Of a stretch of 64,000 nt of DNA, positions 46,393-57,538 are shown in pieces. Both the position numbers and the translations under genes were made by a program. Below the pieces are notes generated by a model, which saw only the letters and a program-made list of their open reading frames with translations, was not told where the DNA came from and ran no database searches. Each line of letters starts with the position of its first letter. Within the stretch, counting starts at the first letter, position 1. Source of the stretch: Thalassia testudinum (Eukaryota > Streptophyta > Magnoliopsida > Alismatales > Hydrocharitaceae); the NCBI GenBank assembly GCA_037157565.1, contig JAZHRO010000063.1, positions 151,764,501-151,828,500 on the forward strand, written 5' to 3'.

Positions 46393-47887
46393 TGGTTGGG
46401 GCGTGTTTCGCGTGTTAGAAATTGGGGTTACAAGTAACCCATCATTGTAGTTGCAAAGCACGTCGATCAGATAAAATTTATACCGAAACTCCATGGGAGT
46501 CCCAGGTCGAACATAGGGAGGTGACGTTTACTTTACTTGAAAATCACATTTCATTTTGTTTCTTTTTGGTATTTTGGGGTTTTGTTATTTTTTTGTATTT
46601 TTGAAAGAAAAGAGAATAAGAAAATGTATCACAGGATAGAGATCTGGAATAAATCTGATATATATTACTTCTAATGTCAATTACAAGAAACTATGAAAGC
46701 ATATAAAGAGATGGGGGTGAGAGGAAATCTCTCGAATCGGCCGTTTGGCGAGACGACGACGCCTGGCGGAAGCTCAGACGAAGGAGGTGAGGAGTGGGAC
46801 GATGGAGGTGAGATGCTGGAGGACATCGGGTTGAGGAAAGTTTCAGCGTAGCTTCAGAATGGAGGTGAGAAGACGAAGTTGATCTACTACCAGAATGGAG
46901 GTGAGAGGACGGCTCCAAGGTGACCTATGAAGGGAGATGGGAAGTTGGAAGAGTATTTGGTGGGGCAGAGGTTCGCTACACTAATAGGCACCTTGGGAGC
47001 TTGAGAACAAGCTCTAATGGAGCGTTGGTAGGGTTGCTAGATCATGGGAGTAGGTGGGAGTAGAGTAGGTAGAGATAGCTTGGAAGGGAGGGGGTGTAGG
47101 TCCTTTTATAGTGGTGGAGAAGAGGAAAAAATCGATATGGGACCATTAGTGACATCCAGGCCGTCGCTGGAAACGTCACTGTAAGCAACTCATGCTCGCT
47201 GACGCCCACAACTGCGTTTGTTGGCATGCGATGAATTACAGACGCCTGTAAGCATCGCTGTAAGTCAACTCATGCGTCGCTATAGTCCACCTCACGTTGT
47301 GCTGGCGCCGCTCCAGCCTTGCCGCGTGCGCGTGCCAAAGCGCTGGTGCTGCACGCATGCGCACCTGCGTGCCCGCGCGTGTGCGGTGCTATGTGTGTAT
47401 GCTGGCCGCCCGGGTTGCGTCACGTGGCGCAGTCTGGGTCGTCCATCTTCTTCTTGTTGTAGGGGCTGCTACAGAGGCTGGATTGAGACGATTTTCACGC
47501 CGTTAGGCTTGCGATCATCGACCCGAATCCATTCGCGCTGTCTGATTTATCATTTGAAGCTCCGAATTATGTATCCTAGTCCCTTGGCCGTTGATCTTCC
47601 TCGGATTGCATATGGTGCTACAGGACTCCGATCGAGGCGATTTCAGAGGCGTTGGACTCCGATCGTCGCCTCGATCAGATCCGTACGGTTGAATCATCAA
47701 TCCGAGGCTCCGAAATAAATATGCTTCTCTCCTAACCACAAAAGAGACATAATTAACCTAAATTATATACAACTATTCTAAATGCAGAATGATGCATGCT
47801 ATGCAATATTTATAACATGAAATGCAAATCTAAGCCTAGGAACATGCATGAATAGGCATTTTACCCTCAACAAATGTGTTTACATCA
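46393..47887 (-). repeat. Element H 3' LTR
   Basis: 1495 bp, TGGTTGGGGCG..TTTACATCA, same family as the F LTRs. TATA box 47102-47111. The open frame at 47218-47718 (plus strand) is a GC-rich chance frame. Confidence 0.92.
47102..47111 (-). promoter_or_regulatory. TATA box of H 3' LTR
   Basis: CTATAAAAGG on the minus strand, same place as in F. Confidence 0.65.
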
Positions 47888-47925
47888 TATCCTCATGCCT
47901 ATGTTTTGCTAGTCCCTAGCAAAAT
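47888..47925 (-). promoter_or_regulatory. Terminal polypurine tract with GGGAC-loop stem (H)
   Basis: Minus strand: perfect stem TTTTGCTA / TAGCAAAA around GGGAC, then AGGCATGAGGATA at the LTR. Confidence 0.7.
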
Positions 47926-49304
47926 TAAACTACATGCTTTGTATAAAAGTAGAATTAGGATTAGATCACTTAGGCCTATGTTGTTTATTAACAATAGAAA
48001 ATTTCAACTAAGGTCCTAAACTACAAAAACTCAGCAGTACCCAGGTGTCTGCCAGAATGCAAACTGCCCAAGTTCTTGCCTTATTTGAGAAGGGAATATA
48101 TATATATTTTTATTTTTCTTCTTTTCTAATTTTTTTGTATTTTTGGAGTTTGAGAGTTCCGGGATAATTTTTTACAGCTACCTGACTTGCCCAAGACTCG
48201 AAAAGGATTCTAAGTGCTAAGCATCTTTGTGAAAAAGTGATGGACTCACAAAATGGTCGTTAAGACGGACTTCGGGTTTCTACAACCGTAGGAGACCTTG
48301 CCTGAAGGTTTATCTTTATATGATCAGTAGCTTTCTCCCTACTTCTTTTATTTATGGGGTCAACACAAGGGCGAATCCAGTGTATATCTCTCCGGTTTAT
48401 TCTACTTCCCCGCTTCTTCCCTAAGTGTTTTGGGAATTATTGTGCATTTTTTGCGAGCTGGGTTCTGGACAACCGACCGATGAGCTGTTACCACCGACAA
48501 CTTGCCAGCCATACTCATGCGGTGAAGTGTGGTTTTATTTATTTATTTTTTTATCCTTTTTTTCTTCTTTTTTTTTGAGTGTTTCTTTATTTTTTTTTTC
48601 TTAAGTAGGTGGCTTCCCTGATCTAAGATTTACCTAAAGGTAGTACAACGAAAATGGTCCTGTGGCTGGGCTCTGGATAACCGGCCGATAAGCTGTTACC
48701 ACCAACAACTTGCCAACCATACCACCCAAGTCGGTCCATTAGCTACCCAATTTTCGTAAAAATCACCGGAAAGTGAGTCAGTGCAAAATAATGTGTGTAG
48801 ATGCTTAGGCTTAAAGTCTCCCCAAATTAGAGGGCTGGTTGATAAGTCGCATACTTATCATCCCAAATTATTTACCAAATTAAAATAAATTTTAATTGGC
48901 GAGGACTCGAGACTAAATCCACATTCGAGTGGACACCCGATGTAATTAAGATCGAAGACCTGAAGAGTCTAAGTGTTTAGGCCTTCTCGTATCATTTCCT
49001 AAAGTTAATAACTTCAAAATGCCTAAGTTCTCTTTTCCTAATTTCTTTCTTTTTCTTTAATTTCTTTTTAATTTTTAATTTTTTTTTCATTTTACAAGAA
49101 ACTAAAAGAAATTCTATGGAGTTAACATAATGATTTCAGGAATTGATTATCCACCCCCCATTCCTAAATGATGCAATGTCCTCGTTGTAAAAATAAAGAC
49201 ATGAAAAGGGCAGAGTAAACAGAACATCACCTGAGTGTCATGAAAATCTAGTCAGCTCCGTAGAGAGAAGAGTGTATACACACGTGCTAAGTTTAATGCC
49301 TTCA
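47926..49304 (-). other. Element H 3' non-coding region
   Basis: No gene. Two 58-bp units (48457-48514, 48665-48722; both with CTGTTACCACC.ACAACTTG), a perfect 8-bp stem-loop 48840-48860, and the internal polypurine module. Confidence 0.75.
49151..49190 (-). promoter_or_regulatory. Internal polypurine tract with GAGGAC stem (H)
   Basis: Minus strand: TACAACG, AGGA, CATTGCA (two mismatches), then AGGAATGGGGGGTGG. It lies 1.26 kb from the terminal tract. Confidence 0.5.
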
Positions 49305-51062
49305 TCATGCATAACATACATACAAAGAAGAAATTGAGAATTCACAACTGTGGGTCAGAATCAAAATAAAAATATTGATCCTGAAGCCAGCCAACAGAAT
49401 ATGTCCATAGACGTGGACCAGATTATGGTGCAGACCCATGCCCCAAGGTCGAGTGGTTCTCAGGTTCTGGATGAAAATCACCCAAAATTGAAGGTTGTTG
49501 TGTTTGCGGGGCCAGCCTTGCGGTTTAGTGGTGTGCAACCCAAGAACAAAGTGTCGGACAATGAATAAAGATGGTTCAATAGGTGCAGTTGTCCAGTTAA
49601 CATCTAGTTTAGAAAAACAATCAGTTATTTCAGGCTTGGGTTGCACGTGAAGGATATCATAAGGGTCCATATAGAAGATAGGTGGTTTCAGGTCAATAGG
49701 TACCCTTAGATCCAAAATCAAACTTCCCTCAGAATTAGCCTCCCAAATCTTTATTTCAACAATTCTATCCTCCAACATCAAGGGCTTAGGCTTCGGGACC
49801 TCTAGCATATTATTCACCCCATATGATTCTCGCAAGTCCAGAAATCATGGCTGAATCAAGATTGACTTGGGCATAAAGATCTCAGAAGTTAGCTCTTCAG
49901 GGTGCAGATGAGGACTGGGGTCACTGATTGAATCATCAAGATTCGGATCCTCCAAGTTAACCCCAACCGAATCCAAATCTTCAATAATTAAGCTATCAAC
50001 TGGTTTGTTAGATTCCTCAATCCCATTTGTCTCACTAAAATCCTCTTCCTTAAGTTCAAGTGAGACTTCACAAAAAGATTCTTCGCCCTCAGAGTCAAAG
50101 AATCCATGATCCTCATTTATATATGTCTCAAAATCATATGTCATTTCATGGTCTATGGAGACATATTTTTCCTCGCTCCTTGGCTCAAGGATCTCGGGTA
50201 AATCAATCGATTCATCCTCAAATGGTTGCTCTAGCCCATCCTGGTAATCCCTAGTCTTAAAAAATGTATCCCCCCCGACAGGCACCTGAGCGAGTTCAGA
50301 CATTGGCTCTCCTGAAGTGGGTTCATCTTAAGAATCATCTCAAGATTTGACTACTGCAACCACAAATTTCATCCTCAACCTCGATAATTTCCCAAGAAGA
50401 AACTCACCCAAGTCCCTATCCCTAACACTTTGGAGCAAATCCAATAGAGAACTATTAAGTTCATCAATCATTTTGATCATAGGCTCTAATGCTTCAGTGC
50501 ATGGTGTTGGCTGAGCTTCTAAAGATTGTATAGTGTTCCTCAAATTAGCCAATACCTCATCCAGGATTTGGTTCACCTGAACTGACTGGTTCAATTCAGG
50601 TTTGGGTGGGTTTGGGTTGAATCTAGGGGAGTCAAGTTGTCGAGGTTCTCGGGTCCCTCCTTGATAGTAGGTCGTTTCAGGTTGTTTAAAGGTTGTTGGC
50701 GACCTAAATTCAGCATAATTCTGGGGAGGGTAAGTGTTATAATTAGCATATCCTTCACGGTTGTAGATCTGGTTAGGTTGATCATCAAAGGATGGAGATC
50801 TATAATTATTGTAGCTCTGGGAAGGATAGTAGTCATAGTCTTGTTGTCTAGGGTTAAGCCCTGGACTTGGAGGTCTGGATTCATATCCCCAATCAAAGTC
50901 ATCCCGGCTAGTGGATGGGTAATTACAAGTCAAGTCGGGATAGTAATCATCTTGGGGATAAGTGGTGGTAGGAGGATAGGATGTGAAATGTGTGTAGGAT
51001 GTGGAAGGGTACATGGTGATGTAAGGAGGGAAATCAGAAGAGAAAGGAGCCCTGCAATACAA
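49305..51062 (-). pseudogene. Element H single frame, no capsid or protease
   Basis: One reading frame of about 586 codons without a frame shift. In-frame stops occur only near 50340 (two within five codons) and 49845. Residues 1-130 are rich in Tyr, Pro, Ser and Asn (e.g. YPSTSYTHFTSYPPTTTY). Residues about 165-230 form a coiled helix (VNQILDEVLANLRNTIQSLE, MIKMIDELNSSLLDLLQSV). The middle is acidic (DEDHGFFDSEGEESF type). The end has the hydrophobic module GMGLHHNLVHVYG..NIFILILTHS shared with C. No capsid and no DLGA protease is seen. ATG at 51062 lies in ATTGCAGG after a pyrimidine run, so it could also be a splice acceptor. Confidence 0.7.
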
Positions 51063-51708
51063 AAATACAAGCCTAACCTTAGTTTGGGTAGCCTAAAGGT
51101 CTACAAACTCTCAGAATCCGTCATAAGATTATAGACGATTTACTCTACTTATGTCCAGGCAATCCAACCAGTTAGAAGGAGGGACTGGGGAGAAGGTTCT
51201 TCATTTCGCTTACGCCTCCAGTTCCTAGTGTACCCCTCAACCACGGTCGTTTGACGCTACTCCCCTAGCTAGACATCAGATTGACAAGTATAAGTAGGTT
51301 AATCGTGAACAATCTCAATCTGGATCCCGACGAGCGAACCAGTCCTTAGGGCCAACATCTAATCAATTTTAGTTCGGCTTGGGACAGTGGTGCTTCAGGA
51401 ATGTGATGGGCCCTTTAGATGGGTTGTGCGCTTAATGATCAGTTAAAATGTGTGTGCGTGCACAACCAGGGTTTTCAAACAAGGTTATTTGATAATGTGT
51501 CTTTTAGGATTTAACCTTGTTTAGTAGCTTTTAGGGTTTAATTCTTAGGTTGGTTCAATCAAGGTTTAGTAGAACACTCCAAGCTTTGAAAGCATGGGTG
51601 ATGATATGTTCCCTTAAAAATAAAAAATAATGTGGAGTGCCTGGTTCAGCCCTAAGAATCAACCCTATGTGGCAAGCTACTTGATGGATCAGTTTTAGAT
51701 TGAGTGGT
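51063..51708 (-). other. Element H leader, cut by G
   Basis: No gene. 51184-51708 aligns with the F leader (21925-22433). It carries the shared motif TTTGACGCTACTCCCC at 51250-51265. It ends at GTGGT, the expected left target duplication of G. Confidence 0.8.
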
Positions 51709-52587
51709 TGACAGCGAAAATACGCGGTTTGTTAAAATACGTCGTTGTAACGCGTAAATCCGCTTTCGCTCTTAAATTTATAATCCTAGATAGGGAAGTA
51801 TCTAGGGTCGTCCAAGGAGGCAATATGGTTGCAAAATTGATTCTCTTGCTTGGAATATATCTCAACTTTCTTTTGGTAATTTTCAATATACCATTTTTTT
51901 TTTGTTTTTGAACTAAGGCAACATGCGAAATTATGGCGGGAAAAGTGTTTACACTTCCAATTAAGTAAACTACTCTAAAGTGGCAAGTAGAGCCTCTCCC
52001 TAAGCTCACTCTAGGCAAGTGGAGGCCTAGAATAATTAAGGAGAGGAAGTGAAGAATGCTGAAAATAAGCAAATAGAAATGCAAACAAGATATGCGAAGA
52101 AGGCAACTAGATAATTGATAAAGTGTTTAACAAAAATGCCTAGTAGAGGAATGCTTCTACTACTAGATAATTGAAATAAAGAAAGAAAACACAAATCCTC
52201 TAAATAGATGGTGAAGAAGAGGGCTTCTTGCTCCAAGGTTGGTGGCTCCCAAGCTTGAAAAGAATCCTTCAACTCCTTCCTTGCAGTACTCCGCCAAAGT
52301 GATGACCTCCAAGGCAAGCACTAAGGGGGCATGCCCTAAGTTTCTCTCCAAGGGTGGACGTCCACCCTAAGCTTTTCTCCTTTCCCTGGCCATCCTCCTT
52401 GAAGTGGGAGAGTCCTCCTCCTTGGCGTGGCTCAAGTTGAAGAGAGTGGGGAGAAGAAGGCACCAAAAGGGCTGGTGATGTGCCCCTTTAATCTCCTTCT
52501 CTACTCCTTCTTCTTGGCCGTAGGTATAGGTGGTTTAGGTAGAAAATATACTAAGGGAGGATGCCCAAAAATGGTGGTAGGTGGTGG

Positions 52588-52597
52588 CCTTTTATAG
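52588..52597 (-). promoter_or_regulatory. TATA box of G LTR1
   Basis: CTATAAAAGG on the minus strand. Transcription is expected to begin about 30 bp downstream, near 52560, running left. Confidence 0.65.
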
Positions 52598-53069
52598 AAT
52601 AGGAGGGGGGCTATGGTGACCTTTGAAATGGATGGCCAAGATGAGTTGATGGAGGTGGTTGGAGATCCCATGGCCAAGGAGAGTTGGCGCCACCTTAAAG
52701 GGCACCAAGGGGTAGTTATGGGTGTTGACACCCTTTGGTGTTGGTGCCAAAATGGGCATTCTAGAAGGTCATTAGGTGGCGCCACCTTAAGGTTCTAGAA
52801 GGGGGGGTATGTGGATGGCTAGGATGGCTTATGTGGGTAGGTGTAGGGTGGATTTAAGGGGCTGAAAGTGGCGCCAATATAGAGGTGGTTAGGGGTGGTT
52901 TTTGGCACCAACTTGAAGTGTCTTTTGGTGGAGATAATGGGGTGAAGGGATGGCTAGGAGGTGGCGCCAACTTGAGTAGAGTAGCTAGCTTAGGTAGGCT
53001 TGAGTTGGTGGAGCTAGCTAGGGTTGATTTTGGAGGTAATGAATGGCCAAGGAGCTGGTTGTTAGCTAT

Positions 53070-53720
53070 GCTAAGCTAAGATAAGATAAGCTAAGCTAGC
53101 TTAGCTAAAGGTGGAGTGGAGGAGAAGGTGTTGGAGCTAGGGTTTGGAGGAAGGAGCTGAGGAGGAGAGTCTGGAGCTGGAGCTGGAGCTGGCTGCTACT
53201 GAAGAGGCTGGCATGGGGCTACTCTAGCTGGCTTAGCTTGCTAGTTCTTTGCTAGCTACTAAGCCAAGCTAAAGTGAGCTAGCTTCTACCAAAATGAGCT
53301 GAGGTGAGCTAGGTCTGGTGCTCCCAGGGAGAATCAAGCTGGTTGAGGCAGCTAAGGTAGCTTAGCTCAACTGAGTTGAGCTAAGCTGAGTCCCCGGGAG
53401 CTGGACTTGAGCTTCCTGAGCTGAGATGAATTCTTCTTCAGCTGGCTGGAGTTGAGTGGAGCTGAATGTAGCTGGATCTGAGCTGGGGTGAACTCCTGTC
53501 AACTCAGCTGAGCTAGCTAGAGCTCCCTGTGAACTAGTGGGAGCTGAGATGAGCTAGACTCAGCTAAGTTGAGCTGGATCTGAGCTGACTTGAGCTAGGG
53601 TGAGCTAAGGTGAACTCTCTTGAGCTGCCATCCAGCTGAGATTAGCTGAATGGAGCTGGGATGAGCTAACCCTAGTTCAAGTAAGCTAGGTTCCAGCTAT
53701 GGTGAGCTGGATCAAGCTGG
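53070..53720. repeat. AGCT-dense degenerate array in G LTR1 U3
   Basis: Dozens of AGCT tetramers in units such as GAGCTGAGCT, AAGCTAAGCT and CTGGAGCTGG, irregularly spaced. AGCT is its own reverse complement. The second copy lies at 61375-62025. Confidence 0.8.
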
Positions 53721-53961
53721 GTTCCAACTAGTCTGGGCTTCTCCTTCACCAATTGCCTTCTTGAGTGCTAGGGTTTTAGGGATCTGTGAATTTATACATC
53801 CCTAACACTCACAAAAATACATTAAAACAACAATAAAAAATGCAATGCATGCCTATCCTAATTTATGCCTAAATGCAGCCCAAAAACCCGTTTGCGGAGT
53901 AAAATCCTAAGAGCTAGGTTTGTTTTAATGCATAAGAATGATGATAAACTGGCGTTTATCA

Positions 53962-53999
53962 CACCCCCATGCTTATCTTTTGCTAGTCTCTTAGCAAAA
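53962..53999 (-). promoter_or_regulatory. Terminal polypurine tract with stem-loop (G, unit 1)
   Basis: Minus strand: TTTTGCTA, loop AGAGAC, TAGCAAAA, then AAGCATGGGGGTG directly at TGATAA, the LTR start. This fixes the LTR border. Confidence 0.75.
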
Positions 54000-55390
54000 C
54001 ATTAATTTTTTTGGAAAACGGAATTTTTGGGAAATCTAATTTTTTTTGACTTTTGAGGAGAAAAAGAGATTAAGGGACCTTGGTAGATTAAAACACAGGA
54101 GATACGGGATTTGTTGAAGATAAACATTAGGATTTGTTTTTGGATCCAACCATTAGATAGAACGGGATCAATATATCCTCAGAAAATTCACAAATTAACC
54201 CCTTGTTAATTCAGATGACTTGAAATGTTTGTTTTTAGGATTTTTCTGGCTCGTGAATCTGATTCGCAACTTGCAAATTCCTTTAAAACCTTGTGTCTGT
54301 GCTTGTGAAAAGCCAACCTTTATAAGGACGTGTTATTATTATTATTATTTTTTTATTTTTTATTTTTTATTTTTATTTATTTATTTTTTCTCTCCCCCAT
54401 GCTTATTTTTAGCTTAGTCTTACAACAGATGTGTCGGTATCATCATTCCCGTTACCATTCCTCGAGGGGGCTCTGGCGCCAGTACTTCGGGATAGCACTG
54501 TCCATGACACCACCCAGGAACTCACAACCCCAAAACACGATGCGGTGACAAGGGGCGCTCCAAACAAACTCAAGCTCTTGCTCCGATGCTATAGGTAGAG
54601 CACCGTCCAAGACACTTGAGCTGCTGAAATGCGCTTTAATGCTCCGTCTAAAGATATGAAATATAGATATAGAGCAGTGCCGAGGCGGTAACATATTGAC
54701 ATCGCGTCCTCAAAGAAGGTTTTTTTCTTCTTCTCGACGGTGGGAACTCAAACCAATGATTTGCTTCAGACTTTTACTAAATCCAAACAAGGGAGTTTTT
54801 CAAATTTTTAGTTATTTTTAAGTGTTGGCTTGTGTGTGAAAATTGACACAAGAAGTTTCTCAAGAACCGCAAGTTTTTGAATCAAAAACTAAGTCAAATA
54901 CTTTCCATATTACAAAATAGGATCAAGTCACCTGAACTATCTTGAGTTCAGGTGGAATTTTAGAGAAGGATATCTGATCTAGTTTAAAATAGACCCTGGA
55001 ATTCTAATGATCAGATCCATATCCTCATCCTTAGTTTGTTAAAGATTAAATCCCATTGTACCAGAAGTGAATTTTTCGACCTTAGTCCTGATTTCAAAAT
55101 TTTTCCTCAAAAAGTTTTAAACATTTTTTTTTTTTTTGGGCATGCAAGCAGGAAATAAATGAAAGAAAATTGCATGTTTTTAGGTTTTAAACATCCTAAA
55201 TCGATCGTAAAAATTTAAAAACACCCCCCCATGCTTAAGATATGCCATGTCCTCATGCATTAGGAGGGAAAAGGGATCACCTTAGTGATGACGGTCGGGT
55301 TTAGGATGAACAAAACCTGGAAAAAGAAGAAAAAAAGGAACGCAAGAAAATGATGGGTTACCTCCCATCCAGTGCTATCTTTTACGCCAT
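54000..55390 (-). other. Element G 3' non-coding region, unit 1
   Basis: No gene. (ATT)n and T-rich runs at 54328-54390; a third CATGGGGG-type tract at 54393-54402; a unit like those in the E 3' region at 54483-54508; internal polypurine module 55222-55261. The strong GGGAGGTAACCC-type motif just after the frame (55355-55370) recurs in E at 34825-34840. Confidence 0.7.
55222..55261 (-). promoter_or_regulatory. Internal polypurine tract with GAGGA stem (G, unit 1)
   Basis: Minus strand: ATGCATG, AGGA, CATGGCAT (7 pairs, one bulged G), then AAGCATGGGGGGGTG. 1.26 kb from the terminal tract. Confidence 0.55.
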
Positions 55391-57538
55391 TCAGCCGGGC
55401 GTGAAGGTATGCACGGAAGACATAAGATCATGTAAATAATTGGACACTTGGATCCCCGCAAAAAAAGTGTCATCTTCTAGATCCCTAAAAAATTGATTAG
55501 AAATAATATTGGGATCAAAGTTGGATGGAAAATGATAAGTGTAGCCTGAGTCTGGCCATGGGTTTAAATTAGGTTGGGTGCCAAACTCAGGCGGGGTTGG
55601 TGGCAGGTCCGTAAGAAAGGGGTTGGGGAAGGAATGGTGAGTTAGTGTGGAAAAATTAGGTGCGTGAATAGTGGGTGGGTGAGGGGGGGTATTAGGAATA
55701 GATTTGGAGTCAAGACAAGTTTCCGGATCACAGATCTCGCCGACCACTGAGTCTGAATCAGAGTCCTCAAAAAAACTGTGGTCGGTAAGGGTATCTATTA
55801 ACATTGTCTCCTCCACCATATTAGAAATTTCAGTATCTGAGTCCTCAAAGAAGTTATCATCATGGAATCTCCTGGAGGATTTAAAAATATCTAAGGTGAT
55901 AGTTTGGCCTGCACAGTTGATATCCATTTTGCCTGTGTGGCAATTGATATTTGCCTTTGCAGTAGCCAAAAAAGGGCGTCCAAGGATTATCGGGGAGTCC
56001 AGTAATGATTCGGGTGCCTCAATGTCAAGAACCAGAAAGTCTGCAGGGAAGACACAATTCTGGACCTTGACTAATACATCCTCGACAATCCCACGAGGTT
56101 TGATTGTAGATCGGTCGGCTAATTGCAAAGTAACCTCGACTGGTTTTAATTCACCGATCTGAAATTCTTCGAATAAACTCGTGGGAATAATATTTACTGA
56201 GGCACCAAGATCAAGGAGGGCGCGATTAAATGTAGTGTCATCAATAATTACAGAAATTAAAGGCGCCCCCGGATCTTTCATCTTAGGAGGCAGCTTACTC
56301 TGTATGACAGAGCTTACTGTCTCCGAAAGATGCACCTGTCCTAGATTTTTGGCCTGCCTTTTAGGAGTACAAATCTCCTTTAAAAATTTAGCATAGGCAG
56401 GTATATATTTGATGGCATCTAGGAGAGGAATATTGATATGAACTTGCCCAAATAGCTCCATGAGTTCTTTTGTAGTGGGCTCAGATTTCTTTTTTTTGTT
56501 GGTGGTGGGGTAGAGAGCTTGTGGGAAAGGGACAGGAATCTTGTCTTGAGATTTTTGTTTTTCTTTTTCTTCCTGATGGGGAGGTGGGGAGTCAATTTGC
56601 ACAGGTATCTTACCAGGTTCGTGTGAAGGCCCGGGGTTAGTGGTGGTTTTCCCACTCCTCAAAGTAACTGCATGTGCAGTCGGATTATTATTTAGAGGAG
56701 GTGGGGGGGCCTGTGATTGCAGAAACCTGGGCGGCTGCTGAGGTGGGGGATTAGGAGGAGGCTGATTTGGATAATGTGGATTTCTACCCATATAATGGTT
56801 TCCTTGGTGATTAGGGTTGGGTATGGGTTGGGACGGAAGATGTCCTACAAGTCTTTGCGTGGGAGTAACCCCAATCTGATTGTTCAGATTTGTGATGTTG
56901 CGGGTTACTTCCATCATTTTTGTTTGCATATCCTGCAGGGTTCGCAGCATCTGGGCATTGATATCTTGTTGGGATGGCCCAGGATGGAAGTTTGGATTCG
57001 ACCCATACCCATTAAAATGATATGGTTGGGAGGAAACTTGATTATTCCAGGAGTAGTTCGGGTAATTTTTCCAATTGGAAGAATTTTTAAAGGGCTCCTG
57101 GATGGCAGAAATATTTTGAGTAGGGTTAAGATCTGGATAGTTGTAGTTCCCCAGTGAATCATGGGCAACCTCAGAATAATCAGCAGGGGTAGTGTTGAGA
57201 TTGTGCAAATTTTCTCTTTGTGGAAAGTTAGGTTGGGTTAGATGTGGGTGTGGAGCTTGAGTTGAAGTGGCTAGTCTTTCCTCAATTTTCTTTTGATTAA
57301 TATGCATCTGGTCGAGTTTTTGAGCAATCAATTGAAGATTGTCTTGGGTGACAGGGATAGATTGAGTGCCTATTTCATGAACATCGAACTGCGGATTTTG
57401 GGTTCTGCAAAATGTGTTCATGGAAGCTTGATTAAATGAGTTTTCACTCATTTCTTCGAACAGGTCATAGGCACTTTCTGCATCTTTATTTAAAAAGTTG
57501 CCGCCACACGAGGCGTCGACAAAATGTCGGATTTGATC
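55391..57538 (-). CDS. Element G gag C-terminus and protease
   Basis: In frame with the capsid part; first Met at 57451 gives 686 codons to 55391. Order: coil (LIAQKLDQMHINQKKIEERL), Gln/Pro/Asn-rich linker, 'HAVTLRSGKTTTNPG' (gag-end signature), 'KIPVPFPQAL', helix region 'LMELFGQVHINIPLLDAIKYIPAYAKFL', 'LPPKMKDPGAP', then protease with DLGAS (Asp near residue 413), 'LQLADRSTIKPRGIVEDVLVKV', 'FPADFLVLDIE', 'PIILGRPFLAT'. It ends in an acidic and Pro-rich tail of about 150 residues with no RT. Undisturbed over more than 2 kb, so the element is young or was recently active. Translation would need passage of the stop at 57539. Confidence 0.93.
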   Translation of the reverse strand, partial: DQIRHFVDASCGGNFLNKDAESAYDLFEEMSENSFNQASMNTFCRTQNPQFDVHEIGTQSIPVTQDNLQLIAQKLDQMHINQKKIEERLATSTQAPHPHLTQPNFPQRENLHNLNTTPADYSEVAHDSLGNYNYPDLNPTQNISAIQEPFKNSSNWKNYPNYSWNNQVSSQPYHFNGYGSNPNFHPGPSQQDINAQMLRTLQDMQTKMMEVTRNITNLNNQIGVTPTQRLVGHLPSQPIPNPNHQGNHYMGRNPHYPNQPPPNPPPQQPPRFLQSQAPPPPLNNNPTAHAVTLRSGKTTTNPGPSHEPGKIPVQIDSPPPHQEEKEKQKSQDKIPVPFPQALYPTTNKKKKSEPTTKELMELFGQVHINIPLLDAIKYIPAYAKFLKEICTPKRQAKNLGQVHLSETVSSVIQSKLPPKMKDPGAPLISVIIDDTTFNRALLDLGASVNIIPTSLFEEFQIGELKPVEVTLQLADRSTIKPRGIVEDVLVKVQNCVFPADFLVLDIEAPESLLDSPIILGRPFLATAKANINCHTGKMDINCAGQTITLDIFKSSRRFHDDNFFEDSDTEISNMVEETMLIDTLTDHSFFEDSDSDSVVGEICDPETCLDSKSIPNTPPHPPTIHAPNFSTLTHHSFPNPFLTDLPPTPPEFGTQPNLNPWPDSGYTYHFPSNFDPNIISNQFFRDLEDDTFFAGIQVSNYLHDLMSSVHTFTPG

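Larger units (their letters stand above)
46393..51708 (-). mobile_element. Element H: F-family element with a capsid-less frame
   Basis: 3' LTR 46393-47887, 3' non-coding 47888-49304, frame 49305-51062, start of leader 51063-51708, then G. The leader rest, primer site and 5' LTR are expected right of the window. Left flank GTGAC (46388-46392). Confidence 0.9.
51709..53961 (-). repeat. Element G LTR1
   Basis: 2253 bp; TGACAGCGAAAA.. to ..CGTTTATCA on the plus strand. TATA box 52588-52597 divides it into U3 of about 1.4 kb and R-U5 of about 0.85 kb. The U3 stretch 53070-53720 is crowded with AGCT tetramers. It differs from LTR2 at 51712, 52004, 52014, 52320, 52331, 52392 and 53953, as far as I can see. 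Confidence 0.95.

Noticed and set aside
47218..47718. 166-codon plus-strand frame
   Set aside because: Inside the H LTR and not preserved in the F LTRs.
52163..53079. Frames conserved between the two G LTRs at +8305
   Set aside because: The copies are nearly identical DNA, so conservation gives no evidence of coding; the region is R-U5 and promoter.
53070..53720. Centromeric or other tandem satellite
   Set aside because: No constant repeat length, and strictly confined to the G LTR U3.
54328..54390. (ATT)n and T-rich tract as a possible MITE end or origin
   Set aside because: Part of the G 3' non-coding region and present in both units; simple repeat with no terminal inverted repeats.
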